From positions 62,001-126,000 of the forward strand of contig JBHJGM010000014.1 in assembly GCA_050331815.1 (NCBI GenBank): a stretch of DNA of 64,000 nucleotides, given 5' to 3'. Both the position numbers and the translations under genes were made by a program. A model generated the notes under the pieces. The model ran no database searches. It had not been told where the DNA came from and saw only the letters and a program-made list of their open reading frames with translations. Below, one piece after another: positions 21,028-29,604 of the stretch; within the stretch, counting starts at the first letter, position 1, and every line of letters begins with the position of its first letter. This stretch comes from JBHJGM01 sp050331815 (GTDB lineage: Bacteria > Verrucomicrobiota > Verrucomicrobiia > Opitutales > JBHJGM01).

Positions 21028-21085
21028 CTCCGTGTTCTCCGTTTCCTCCTGTTCCAATTCGCATCCCTAGCGCCCTTCTGTTAAA
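21028..21085 (-). repeat. 'AACAGAAGG' repeats in inverted orientation upstream of serA
   Basis: Read on the minus strand from 21085: TAACAGAAGGGCGCTAGGGA, then TGCGAATTGGAACAGGAGGA, then AACGGAGAACACGGAGATGA. This closely follows the 19061-19120 block, including the linker 'TGCGAATTG' and the 'CACGGAGAAC' phrase, but lies in reverse orientation. ffh is therefore bracketed by inverted copies of the same composite element about 2 kb apart. The match spans about 60 bases with scattered changes, so common ancestry rather than chance is likely. Confidence 0.75.
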
Positions 21086-21219
21086 AATCCTGCCTCTGAA
21101 CAGGTGTCCTGCGCTGCCTTCCGTCCCGGCGCATCCCGGAATTCCCGGTTGCGTCGACACAGTGGCCGGTGTTGTGTGCGAGTTTCTCTCCTCTCGACCC
21201 GCAGCCTGCTGAAACACCC

Positions 21220-22815
21220 ATGAAAGTACTCGTCGCCGACAAAATTTCACCCATCGGGGTGGCCTATTTCAAGGACCAGTCCGACCTCGAAGTTATCGAG
21301 GCGTACGGCTCTACTCCCGAGCAAATCCTCGAATTGGCCAAAGACGTGGCGGCCATCGTGGTGCGCTCGGAAACCAAAGTGACCGCCGAAGTCATTGCCG
21401 CCGCGCCGGAACTCAAGGCGGTGGGCCGGGCGGGCGTCGGCGTGGACAACATCGACATCGACGCTGCCACCGAGCGCGGCATCGTCGTAATGAACACGCC
21501 CGGGGGCAACACGGTCGCCACCGCCGAACTCACCTTCACGCACATGCTTTGTGGCACGCGCCCGATCGCGCAGGCCTCCAGTGCGATGAAGTCCGGCAAG
21601 TGGGACCGCAAGAAGTATCCCGGCGTGGAGTTGTCTAACAAGACGCTGGGTATCCTCGGCCTCGGGCGCATTGGCCGCGAGGTCGCCGCCCGCGCGCAGG
21701 CGTTCGGGATGAAGGTGCTAGCCTTCGACCCCTTCCTGACCGAGGCACGTGCCCGCGACCTTCGCGTGCAACCCGTCGACCAGGAAACCATTTTCCGCGA
21801 GGCCGACTACATCACCGTCCACATGCCGCTGACCGACGAGACCAAGTACATGGTCGACGCCGAGGCCATCGCCTTGATGAAAGACGGGGTGCGGCTGTTC
21901 AACTGCGCCCGGGGCGGTATCATCGAAGAAGCCGCGCTGATTGAGGGCCTCAAGTCAGGGAAGGTTGGCGCGGCGGGTTTGGACGTTTATGAAGACGAAC
22001 CGCTGGCCGAAGATTCTCCGCTGCGCACGATGGAGAACGTCGTGCTCACCCCTCACTTGGGAGCTTCAACCCGGGAGGCGCAGGAATCCGTCGGCCTGGA
22101 AATCGCCGAGAACATAACCCAGGCCCTGCGCACGGGCGAAATCCGCAACGCCGTCAACATGCCCTCGGTGGATGCCCGCACGCTGGAGATTCTGCGCCCT
22201 TACCTGCGACTGGGTGAGCAAATCGGCACGCTCGTGCAGCAGCTGGCCCCCACGCAGGTGCAAAATCTAAAGGTGACTTACTGGGGCAAGGCGGCCGACC
22301 TCGACGCCATGCCGCTCAACCGTGCCATCCAGCGCGGTTTTCTCGATAAATTTTCTGGAGCCGAGGTGAACGACGTCAACGCACCCAAAAAACTGAAGGA
22401 GTTGGGCGTGCAGGTGGAGTTCACCAAGTCCAGCACCGAGGCCGATTACACCGAGCTGGTTCAGGTCGAGGCCTTCTGCAAGGATGGCGAATCGGTGCTG
22501 GCGGCAGGCACGCTGATCGGCAAGGTGCAGAATCCACGGGTGGTGCAGGTCAAGGAATACGCGGTGGAGTTCGAGCCCTTTGGGGTGCTGCTTTTTTTGA
22601 AAAATCGCGACCAGCCGGGCATCGTCGGCCACCTCGGCACCATTCTGGCGGAGGAGCAGGTGAACATCGCCAACCTCTCGCTCGCCCGTCATCCGCACGA
22701 CCGCTCGGGCGCCGTGCGTGCCGTCTACACGCTAGACAGCGAACCCAGTGCCGCCGCCTTCCAGCGCATTCTCGGGCACGACGGCGTCCTCAGCGCGAAG
22801 GTCGTTCACCTCTAG
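21220..22815 (+). CDS. serA: D-3-phosphoglycerate dehydrogenase
   Basis: First enzyme of serine biosynthesis, NAD-dependent oxidation of 3-phosphoglycerate. 531 residues, the long form with an intervening (ASB) domain and a C-terminal ACT domain for serine feedback. Seen: NAD-binding 'GILGLGRIGREVAARAQAFG', catalytic Arg in 'NCARGGIIEEAAL', Glu in 'YEDEPLAEDSPL', His in 'TPHLGASTREAQE', and ACT start 'RDQPGIVGHLGTILAEEQVN'. ATG at 21220 (MKVLVADKISPIGV) is the expected start. plsY follows after 21 bases, probably in one transcript. Confidence 0.97.
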   Translation: MKVLVADKISPIGVAYFKDQSDLEVIEAYGSTPEQILELAKDVAAIVVRSETKVTAEVIAAAPELKAVGRAGVGVDNIDIDAATERGIVVMNTPGGNTVATAELTFTHMLCGTRPIAQASSAMKSGKWDRKKYPGVELSNKTLGILGLGRIGREVAARAQAFGMKVLAFDPFLTEARARDLRVQPVDQETIFREADYITVHMPLTDETKYMVDAEAIALMKDGVRLFNCARGGIIEEAALIEGLKSGKVGAAGLDVYEDEPLAEDSPLRTMENVVLTPHLGASTREAQESVGLEIAENITQALRTGEIRNAVNMPSVDARTLEILRPYLRLGEQIGTLVQQLAPTQVQNLKVTYWGKAADLDAMPLNRAIQRGFLDKFSGAEVNDVNAPKKLKELGVQVEFTKSSTEADYTELVQVEAFCKDGESVLAAGTLIGKVQNPRVVQVKEYAVEFEPFGVLLFLKNRDQPGIVGHLGTILAEEQVNIANLSLARHPHDRSGAVRAVYTLDSEPSAAAFQRILGHDGVLSAKVVHL

Positions 22816-22836
22816 GCGGGGCCGCTCAAGGTAGCG

Positions 22837-23502
22837 ATGGACGGCTTGGGCATACCGCTGGCGCTGGCGGTCGGTTACCTGCTGGGGTCGATTCCATTCG
22901 CGGTTTGGATCGCCCGGGCCAAGGGGGTCGACATCTTCAAAGCCGGCAGCGGCAACCCCGGCGCGACCAACGTCAAGCGCGTCCTGGGCAAGGGGCCCGG
23001 TAACCTCTGCTTTGCGCTGGATTGCCTGAAAGGGCTAGTGGCGGCGCTCTGGCCGGTGCTGGTTGACTGGGGTCAGCCGCTCTGGGAGTTGTGCGCCTCC
23101 GCCCATGCCGAGCTTTGCGGAATTGCCGGGTTGGTCGGGGCGATTCTTGGGCACAGCTTTTCGGTGTTTTTACGCTTTCGCGGTGGCAAGGGTGTTGCGG
23201 TTACGATCGGCGGCGTGGGCGCGCTTTACACACCGGTGATCGCCGTGGGGCTGCTTGTGTGGCTGGGCGTGTTTTACACAACCCGCGTAGTCGCCTTGGG
23301 CAGCGTCGCCCTGGCGCTCAGTCTGCCGCTCGCCAACCTTGCGCTGTGGTTCGTAGGCGCCAACTCGCTGCTGCTTGCCGACCCGGGCGTTGCCTCCCAC
23401 GTAGTTATGGTCCTGCTGGCGCTCCTCGTGGTCGCGCGGCACCAAAGCAATTTGCGCCGCCTGCGTCGCGGCGAAGAGCAGGCGTTCGGGAGAGAGCGCT
23501 GA
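22837..23502 (+). CDS. plsY: Glycerol-3-phosphate acyltransferase, acyl-phosphate type
   Basis: Integral membrane enzyme transferring an acyl group from acyl-phosphate to glycerol-3-phosphate, the first step of phospholipid synthesis. 221 residues, usual length. Three PlsY motifs are visible: 'LGSIPFAVWIARAKG', 'KAGSGNPGATNVKRVLGKG' and 'GHSFSVFLRFRGGKGVA'. Multiple hydrophobic helices. Directly after serA. Confidence 0.95.
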   Translation: MDGLGIPLALAVGYLLGSIPFAVWIARAKGVDIFKAGSGNPGATNVKRVLGKGPGNLCFALDCLKGLVAALWPVLVDWGQPLWELCASAHAELCGIAGLVGAILGHSFSVFLRFRGGKGVAVTIGGVGALYTPVIAVGLLVWLGVFYTTRVVALGSVALALSLPLANLALWFVGANSLLLADPGVASHVVMVLLALLVVARHQSNLRRLRRGEEQAFGRER

Positions 23503-23537
23503 TCAATCTGCTTGGCTCACCAGCGCTCGGACGATAA

Positions 23538-23738
23538 AAGATAAGCGTCATACAGACTAAAATTACCTGGTGGAGGGAGCCGGACGGAAAGTATCTCGGC
23601 TATCTAAACGACTTTCCGAATCATTGGACCCGGGGGGTGGACCTTGACGACTTGAAGACCCACCTTCGCGACTTGTACAAAGAGTTTTCCGAAGGTGATT
23701 TTCCGGGTATTCGGCGCATCTAAGAAATCGAAGTCTGA
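23538..23738 (+). pseudogene. hicB: Decayed HicB-like antitoxin
   Basis: In frame from AAG at 23538, the segment KITWWREPDGKYLGYLNDFP then NHWTRGVDLDDLKTHLRDLY closely follows the short HicB antitoxin family ('GYLNEFPDHWTQG..LE.LK..L.DLY'). There is no ATG, GTG or TTG before this domain: candidates are ATA codons at 23541 and 23550 or ATT at 23562. A TAA at 23721-23723 ends it after 'GIRRI', while the frame goes on EIEV to TGA at 23736, so the last residues also seem lost. It immediately precedes the hicA remnant in the normal order for this HicB/HicA type. Confidence 0.65.
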
Positions 23739-23784
23739 AAAGACCCAAAGCTGCGGCAGCCGTCACCATTGCGAACTCTGAAGC

Positions 23785-23976
23785 GTGAAGCGTCGGTAAC
23801 TCGTGCAAATGTTGGAGCATGGCGGCTGCGTGCTGCTTCGACTTGGCGCGCGTCACGACATCTATCACAATCCTGCAACTGGTGCCACTGAGCCCATGCC
23901 TAGTCATACGGAAATCAACGAGCGACTGGCGAAAAAGATTTTGAAATCGTTCCTTACCGATAGCTCTGCAGAATGA
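23785..23976 (+). pseudogene. hicA: HicA-like mRNA interferase toxin with an ochre codon at position 5
   Basis: From GTG at 23785 the frame reads V-K-R-R-stop-L-V-Q-M-LEHGGCVLLRLGARHDIYHN then PATGATEPMPSHTEINERLA. This is a clear HicA double-stranded-RNA-binding-fold toxin, with the catalytic His in 'GARHDIYHNP'. Relatives begin M-K-R-R-E-L, so TAA at 23797-23799 most simply derives from GAA (Glu). Translation from the internal ATG at 23809 would lack the first helix. The last bases overlap the hydrolase start (ATGA, 23973-23976). Together with hicB it is a dead or attenuated TA module. Confidence 0.7.
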
Positions 23977-24764
23977 ACCCCTGCTTTTGCTACCCCAATC
24001 TGGACTACTGCGGGTCGGGTAACCTGCGTCAGCTGCTCGATCTCTACGTGCCGAGCGGGGAGCCGCCGAAAGGTGCCTGGCCCTGCATCGTCTGGATTCA
24101 TGGGGGAGGCTGGCGTACCGGAGATCGCAACCGCCTCGCAGGCGAAGCACACCTCGTACGTCGGGGGCTGGCTGTCGCGAAAATCAGCTACCGCCTAAGT
24201 AACGAGGCGACCTTTCCGGCGTAGATCGACGACGCCCGCGCGGCCCTGGCATATCTTATTAACCGGGCCGACTCCCTCGGGCTCAACCCGAAGCAGGCAT
24301 TTGTCTGCGGGCACTCCGCTGGCGGGCAAATCGCTTCGATGCTCGGGGTAGGGGCTTTCGAGCCGGATGCACCCCAGGTGCGTGGCTGCATCAACATGGC
24401 AGGCCCCACGGACCTGGTTTACCGCTTTGAAACGCTGCCCGAGCGCAAACTCAAAGCCGGCGCGGGTGCCAACATGCAGGCCATGCTGGGCGGTACCTGG
24501 CCGGAGATTCGCGAAACGGCGCGCGAGGCCAGCCCGATTACCTGGATCGACCGCCAATCGCCCGCACCGCACCTGCTCATCTTCGGCGAAAAGGACGTAC
24601 TGGTTCTGCCGGATCAGGCCACGCGTTTCCAGGCCGCCATGGAGGCCGCGGGCTATCCCTGCGAATCTGTCTGGCTCCCCGGCGCGGGTCACGTCGATGC
24701 CGCCTTTTTCGGCAGCCAGAATCTGGACCGTGTCGCCGATTTCTGCACTGGCCTGCAGGCCTAG
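23973..24764 (+). pseudogene. Alpha/beta hydrolase (esterase-like) interrupted by TAG
   Basis: One frame of 264 codons with a single amber at 24222-24224. Before it: 'WPCIVWIHGGGWRTGDRNRL' with the oxyanion-hole HGGG motif. After it: nucleophile elbow 'VCGHSAGGQIASML', Asp region 'LLIFGEKDVLVLP', and His in 'WLPGAGHVDAAFF', so the full catalytic triad of a BD-FAE/acetyl-xylan-esterase-like hydrolase survives. Relatives read 'FPAQIDDCRAA' here, so CAG (Gln) to TAG is the simplest explanation. Neither half should be active unless the codon is read through. Confidence 0.8.
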
Positions 24765-24837
24765 CTCCTTGCGCGTTTCTTCCTTTGCCAGGAACGCACG
24801 CCTGTGCTAACCCTGCCCGTTTCCTGTAAACGCAGCC

Positions 24838-26169
24838 ATGTCCAAACGCACCATCCGCATCGGCTTCATCGGCCTGGGCGTCGTCGGCCAGGGGGTCTGG
24901 AAGCACCTCTCGGCCAACGCCACCCGGTTGGAGTCGCGGCTGGGCGCCAGGCTCGAGCTGACCCGTGCCTGCGTGCGCGACCTCAAAAAAAAGCGCTCGG
25001 TACGCATCCCCGCCAGCCGCCTGACCACCAAGCCCGAAGACGTCCTCGATGACCCCAAAATCGACATCGTCTGTGAACTCGCCGGTGGCATCGAAGAGGC
25101 GCGTGCCTATACCCTCAAGGCACTTGGTGCGGGCAAGATTGTGGTCTCGGCCAACAAGGCGCTGATCTGCGAACACGGTGCCGAACTCTTCGCGGCCGCG
25201 CGCAAGAGCGGTGGGCATTATTTCTTCGAAGCCTCGGTGGCCGGCGGCATCCCGATCATCAAAACCCTGCGCGAGGGGCTGGTGGCCAACCGGTTTTCGC
25301 TGATTCACGGCATCCTCAACGGCACCTCCAATTACATCCTCACGCGTATGGAGCGCGAAGGTCTTTCCTTTGATGAAATCGTTGCCGACGCCCGCAAGCT
25401 CGGCTACGTGGAGGCCGACGAAGCCCTGGATCTCGACGGCATCGACGCCGCCCACAAAGCCGTGATCCTCGCCTATCTGGCCCACGGCAAATGGATTCCC
25501 CTCTCGAAAATGCTGGTCGAGGGCATTCGCCAGATCACCACCGAGGACATCCGCTTTGCCGAACAACTTGGCTTCAAAATTAAGCTGCTGGCCATCATAC
25601 GGCGCGACTTCGAGGCAAACACCGTTCATGCCGCCGTCTACCCGGCGCTGATCTCCACCGAAGCACGGCTGGCTAGTGTCGACGGGGTGTACAACGGGGT
25701 CAGCCTCTCCGGCGACGTGGTCGGCACCACCTTGCTGGTCGGGCGAGGTGCCGGTCAGGATGCCACCGCCAGTGCGGTGATTTCCGACATCGCCGACGCG
25801 GTCTTCGCGCTCTTGGGCGCCCCTGAGCCGGTCGTTTCTGAAGAAGACGTCGACTTTTACGCGGAGATGGCGAAGGGCCTTAAACTCAGCCGCCTCAACG
25901 ACGTGCAGGGGCGTTTTTACCTGAGGATGAAAGTGCAGGATCAACCCGGTGTGCTCTCGCGGATCACCGCGGGCTTGGCCCGCCAGAGCGTTTCGGTGGC
26001 CACCTTGATCCAGGACGCCGGCACGGAGCCAGCCACCGCCACGCTGGTCCTCACGACGCACCGCTCCAACGAAGCCGACATCGCCAAGGTCTGCCGTGAA
26101 CTGGAGCGCCAGGCCATCGTCCTCGACAAGCCGTTTCTGCTGCGCATTTTCGAGGAGCCCACCGATTGA
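24838..26169 (+). CDS. hom: Homoserine dehydrogenase
   Basis: NAD(P)-dependent reduction of aspartate semialdehyde to homoserine, the branch to threonine and methionine. 443 residues: N-terminal Rossmann 'IGFIGLGVVGQGV', catalytic domain with 'ANKALICEHGAEL', 'GILNGTSNYILTRM' and 'LDLDGIDAAHKAVILA' (catalytic Asp/Lys), and a C-terminal ACT domain 'YLRMKVQDQPGVLSRITAGL' that probably senses threonine. Starts at ATG 24838. lysC follows with a 13-base gap, so the two should be co-transcribed. Confidence 0.97.
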   Translation: MSKRTIRIGFIGLGVVGQGVWKHLSANATRLESRLGARLELTRACVRDLKKKRSVRIPASRLTTKPEDVLDDPKIDIVCELAGGIEEARAYTLKALGAGKIVVSANKALICEHGAELFAAARKSGGHYFFEASVAGGIPIIKTLREGLVANRFSLIHGILNGTSNYILTRMEREGLSFDEIVADARKLGYVEADEALDLDGIDAAHKAVILAYLAHGKWIPLSKMLVEGIRQITTEDIRFAEQLGFKIKLLAIIRRDFEANTVHAAVYPALISTEARLASVDGVYNGVSLSGDVVGTTLLVGRGAGQDATASAVISDIADAVFALLGAPEPVVSEEDVDFYAEMAKGLKLSRLNDVQGRFYLRMKVQDQPGVLSRITAGLARQSVSVATLIQDAGTEPATATLVLTTHRSNEADIAKVCRELERQAIVLDKPFLLRIFEEPTD

Positions 26170-26182
26170 GCCCACCTGCACC

Positions 26183-27397
26183 ATGCTGATCGTACAGAAA
26201 TACGGGGGCACTTCGGTGCGCGATGTGGAGCGCATCCAGAATGTGGCCAGCCGCATCAAGTCGTTTCGCGACAAGGGGCACGACATTGTGGTGGTTGTCT
26301 CCGCGCGCGGCGGGGTCACCAACGAGTTGATTGCCCGGGCCCGATCGCTCAATCCGCAGCCAGACGATCGCGAGATGGACATGCTGTTGACCGTCGGCGA
26401 GCAAGAGACTATCGCCCTGACGGCTATTGCGCTGCACGCGCTGGGGCTGCCGGCGGTCTCGCGCACCGGACCGCAGGCGGGCATCGTGACCAGTCCCTCG
26501 CATGGGCGGGCGCGCATTCTTTCGATTTCCGGCGGTGATATCCGCGACCAACTCAAGGAAGGAAAAATCGTCATCGTGGCCGGCTTCCAGGGTTTGAACG
26601 AAGAGGGCCAGATCACCACGCTGGGCCGCGGCGGTTCCGATCTGTCTGCCATTGCCCTGGCCGCGGCGTTGGAGGCCGACCTCTGCCAGATATTCACCGA
26701 CGTCGACGGCGTCTTCACCGCCGATCCTCGCGTCATTAAAAATGCCCGCAAGCTCGACGAAATCGCTTACGACGAAATGCTTGAGCTCGCCTCGATGGGC
26801 TCGAAGGTGATGCAGGCGCGCGCCGTCGAATTCGCCAGTAAGTTCAACGTCACCTTCGAAGTCCGCTCCAGCCTCAACGCCAACCCGGGAACCCTTGTGA
26901 AAGCCGAAGTACCCTCCATGGAAGACGTCGTCGTGCGCGGCGTCGCCGTCGACAAAAACCAGACCAAGGTCACTGTGCGCGAACTCCCGGACACACCGGG
27001 CATGGCCGCCGGGGTCTTCAGTTCGCTGGCCGAGGCTGAGGTCAATGTCGACATGATCGTTCAGAATGTGGGCGTGGGCGGCCGGGCCAACCTCACCTTC
27101 ACCGTCAGCCGCGATGATGTGGATCGGGCACTGGCCGCGGTCCGCCAGGCCCTGCCCAAGGGCGGCGGCGGCTCGGTGGTGGCGACCGGCGAGATCGCCA
27201 AGCTGTCCATCGTGGGCATCGGCATGCGCTCGCACTCCGGCGTGGCAGCCACTCTCTTTTGCACGCTTGCCCAGAGCAATGTGAACATCGAGCTCATCAC
27301 CACCTCCGAGATCAAAATCTCCGTGGCCATCGCCCTCGATCAAGCCGACCTCGCTGCGCAGGCTGTGCACGACGCCTTCGGCCTTGAGAAGGGCTAA
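26183..27397 (+). CDS. lysC: Aspartate kinase, monofunctional
   Basis: First committed enzyme of the aspartate family (lysine, threonine, methionine, diaminopimelate). 404 residues, the class made of one kinase domain plus tandem ACT domains. Seen: 'LIVQKYGGTSVRDVERIQNV', 'TVGEQETIALTAIAL', 'GRGGSDLSAIALAAAL' and 'FTADPRVIKNARKLDEIAYD'. ACT repeats follow from about residue 265, with 'NVDMIVQNVG' and 'NVNIELITTSEIKIS'. ATG at 26183 is the family start. It sits between hom and the vapBC-like insertion. Confidence 0.97.
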   Translation: MLIVQKYGGTSVRDVERIQNVASRIKSFRDKGHDIVVVVSARGGVTNELIARARSLNPQPDDREMDMLLTVGEQETIALTAIALHALGLPAVSRTGPQAGIVTSPSHGRARILSISGGDIRDQLKEGKIVIVAGFQGLNEEGQITTLGRGGSDLSAIALAAALEADLCQIFTDVDGVFTADPRVIKNARKLDEIAYDEMLELASMGSKVMQARAVEFASKFNVTFEVRSSLNANPGTLVKAEVPSMEDVVVRGVAVDKNQTKVTVRELPDTPGMAAGVFSSLAEAEVNVDMIVQNVGVGGRANLTFTVSRDDVDRALAAVRQALPKGGGGSVVATGEIAKLSIVGIGMRSHSGVAATLFCTLAQSNVNIELITTSEIKISVAIALDQADLAAQAVHDAFGLEKG

Positions 27398-27447
27398 GCC
27401 TGTCGGCTAAATTATTACTCTGGCGTCATATACTGGCCCCCTGTCCC

Positions 27448-27699
27448 ATGCCCTTAACGATTGAGATTTCCGATGAGCTCGCCCGCCAGGTCGAGTCTGC
27501 TGCCGCGTTGCAAAAACGCTCAGTCACCGAATTCGTGGAACAAGACCTCCGATCACTCGTTCATGCGGATAGCCCGCTGGCTCCTCAGGATTTCGATTCC
27601 TTGCCAAGCCAGGGCGGCGGATTTACGCCGGAGTTCGAAAACGCGCCGTTCTCTAAAATACTGGAAGCCTCTTATCCAAATACCGGTGATCTCCTGTGA
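27448..27699 (+). CDS. VapB-like antitoxin
   Basis: 83 residues from ATG 27448. The N-terminus MPLTIEISDELARQVESAAA and 'LQKRSVTEFVEQDLRSLV' have the ribbon-helix-helix pattern of DNA-binding antitoxins. The C-terminal part, rich in Gly, Pro and Phe ('GGGFTPEFENAPFSKILEAS'), would wrap the toxin. Its stop overlaps the start of the PIN-domain gene by 14 bases, the usual arrangement for translational coupling in vapBC. Assigned mainly from context and the helix pattern. Confidence 0.7.
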   Translation: MPLTIEISDELARQVESAAALQKRSVTEFVEQDLRSLVHADSPLAPQDFDSLPSQGGGFTPEFENAPFSKILEASYPNTGDLL

Positions 27700-28120
27700 T
27701 ACGAATATCCTGGTTGCTTGTCATCGCCAGGATTACGGCACGCACAAGCAGATCTTAAAACAGCTGGCCGCGGTACTGAATAAGGGTACGTCGGTGGGTA
27801 TTCTCTGGCCCTGTGTGCAAGAGTTTTTAGCCGTGGTGACAAACCCGCGCGTGTTCAAGCGGCTCTCTTCCCTGTCGCTCGCGTTTGAGTTTATGGAACG
27901 GCTACTGCAGCAAAAAGGCGTGACGTGCCTGTACGAAAAACCGGGTCACATGCGCACGCTGCGGGAGATCAGTCTGAGCCCGAATACGGTTAGCGGAAAA
28001 ATCCATGACGCTCGGATTGCCGCGATCTGTCTTACGAACCAAGTGGAAGAACTGTGGACGGCGAAACGCGATTTTTCCTCCTTTCCCAGGCTGAAGACTT
28101 TCAATCCGCTCACCGGTTGA
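27686..28120 (+). CDS. PIN-domain ribonuclease toxin (VapC-like)
   Basis: 144 residues from GTG 27686 (reads M-I-S-C-DTNILVACHRQDYG). PIN-domain acidic residues are visible: Asp in 'CDTNIL', Glu in 'WPCVQEFLAVVTNP' and Asp in 'KIHDARIAAIC'. 'TNPRVFKR' and 'LWTAKRDFSSFPRLK' near the end are typical of this PIN subgroup. VapC toxins cleave tRNA or rRNA. Open and apparently intact, unlike the two decayed TA modules in this window. It ends 6 bases before thrC, so it rides within the threonine gene cluster. Confidence 0.85.
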   Translation: MISCDTNILVACHRQDYGTHKQILKQLAAVLNKGTSVGILWPCVQEFLAVVTNPRVFKRLSSLSLAFEFMERLLQQKGVTCLYEKPGHMRTLREISLSPNTVSGKIHDARIAAICLTNQVEELWTAKRDFSSFPRLKTFNPLTG

Positions 28121-28126
28121 CCCGCC

Positions 28127-29506
28127 ATGCGCTACCTTTCTACACGCGGCGAGTGTCCGGAGGTTTCTTTCTCCGAGGCGGTGGCGACCGGGCTGGCCCC
28201 CGACGGCGGTCTCTACCTGCCGGCGGAACTGCCCGACATCTCCGGCCAGCTCACCACGTATTCAGAAATGGACTACGCCGCGCTGGCCCGTGCGTTTTTC
28301 AGCCATTTTGCAACTGACATCGACTCCGCTGAGCTCGACCGCCTCGTCGCCGATGCCTACAGCCGCTTTGACGATCCGGCCATCGCCCCGCTGGTCCCGC
28401 TCGGCAAGGAGCCGCTCTACGTGCTGGAGCTCTTTCACGGGCCGACCCTCGCCTTCAAGGACTTTGCACTGCAACTGCTGGGCAACCTTTACGAGGCCCA
28501 AATCGCCCGTACGCAAGAGCCCATCAACGTGCTGGGAGCCACCTCGGGCGACACCGGCAGCGCGGCCATTCACGGGCTGCTCGACCGTCAGGGGGTGCAC
28601 AGCTTCATACTTTATCCGGAGGGCCGCATCTCGCCACTGCAGGAGCGCCAGATGACCTGCACCGATTCCTCGAGCGTGTTCCCCATCGCGATCGAAGGTA
28701 CCTTTGACGACGCCCAGCGCATCATTAAGGACCTCTTCGGAGAGGCCGAACTGAAGGCGCGGCTGCGGCTTTCGGCGATCAACTCGATCAACCTCGCCCG
28801 CATTCTGGCGCAGTGCGTGTACTACATCTGGGCGTGGCTGCGCTTGCCTGAGGCGCATCGCCGGGCGGTTGAGTTCGTGGTGCCCACCGGAAACTTCGGC
28901 AACGTGCTCGCCGGCTGGATGGCGCAAAAAATGGGCCTTCCGGTAACTTCTTTCCGCGTGGCCACCAACCAGAATGACATCCTCTACCGGCTCTTTACCA
29001 CGGGTCGTTACAAGCTGGGCGATGTCGCGCCCTCGCTGGCCCCCTCCATGGACGTGCAGGTCGCCTCCAATTTCGAACGCTTCCTCTATTACGCGGAGCA
29101 GCGCCAGCCCGCCCGCGTGCGGGCAGTCATGCGCACGTTTCGCGAGACCGGACTCTACACCTTCGATAATTTCGACGCCGACACCTTCACCGCTTCGCGC
29201 ACCAACGACGGCGAGATACCGTCCATTATCGAGGATGTGTATTCAGGCTACAACTACGTGGCCGATCCGCATACCGCCTGCGGCTTCGCCCGGCACGACC
29301 CGCATGCGACCACTGTTGTCCTCGCTACAGCCCATCCCGCGAAGTTTCCCGACACCATCGAGCGCGCCATCGGCCAGCACCCGACCCACCCGCGGCTGGA
29401 AGCGCTCAAGCGTAAAGAGCCTGTAAAGTACCGCCTGCCCGCCGAAACCGCGGCGGTGCGCGAGTTCCTGGAAACGCACGCACTGAAGCCTCAAGCGATG
29501 GCCTAG
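28127..29506 (+). CDS. thrC: Threonine synthase
   Basis: PLP enzyme converting O-phosphohomoserine to threonine. 459 residues, the longer class. PLP lysine in 'PTLAFKDFALQLLGN', phosphate loop 'LGATSGDTGSAAIHGL', and 'VVPTGNFGNVLAGWMA' are visible. N-terminus MRYLSTRGECPEVSF is standard. It lies downstream of hom and lysC, interrupted by the vapBC-like pair. No homoserine kinase (thrB) is present in the cluster, so that step must be encoded elsewhere. Confidence 0.96.
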   Translation: MRYLSTRGECPEVSFSEAVATGLAPDGGLYLPAELPDISGQLTTYSEMDYAALARAFFSHFATDIDSAELDRLVADAYSRFDDPAIAPLVPLGKEPLYVLELFHGPTLAFKDFALQLLGNLYEAQIARTQEPINVLGATSGDTGSAAIHGLLDRQGVHSFILYPEGRISPLQERQMTCTDSSSVFPIAIEGTFDDAQRIIKDLFGEAELKARLRLSAINSINLARILAQCVYYIWAWLRLPEAHRRAVEFVVPTGNFGNVLAGWMAQKMGLPVTSFRVATNQNDILYRLFTTGRYKLGDVAPSLAPSMDVQVASNFERFLYYAEQRQPARVRAVMRTFRETGLYTFDNFDADTFTASRTNDGEIPSIIEDVYSGYNYVADPHTACGFARHDPHATTVVLATAHPAKFPDTIERAIGQHPTHPRLEALKRKEPVKYRLPAETAAVREFLETHALKPQAMA

Positions 29507-29604
29507 AACAGCTGCTCGGCGGACACCGTTCTACCCGCCTTCGATTGTCAGGCAGGCCCTAAGTCCTAAAGCGCGACCCCCTGCCGCCCGATTTGCTAGG
29601 CGTT

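Noticed and set aside
23973..24764. Stop-codon reassignment or selenocysteine/pyrrolysine at the internal TAG
   Set aside because: TAG ends conserved genes such as serA and thrC in the usual way, and relatives have Gln at the site, so mutation is simpler.
24577..26751. 724-codon minus-strand frame opposite hom and lysC
   Set aside because: Runs antisense to two complete biosynthetic enzymes and has no recognisable domain.
28262..28927. 221-codon minus-strand frame opposite thrC
   Set aside because: Shadow of thrC; no start context and no similarity pattern.
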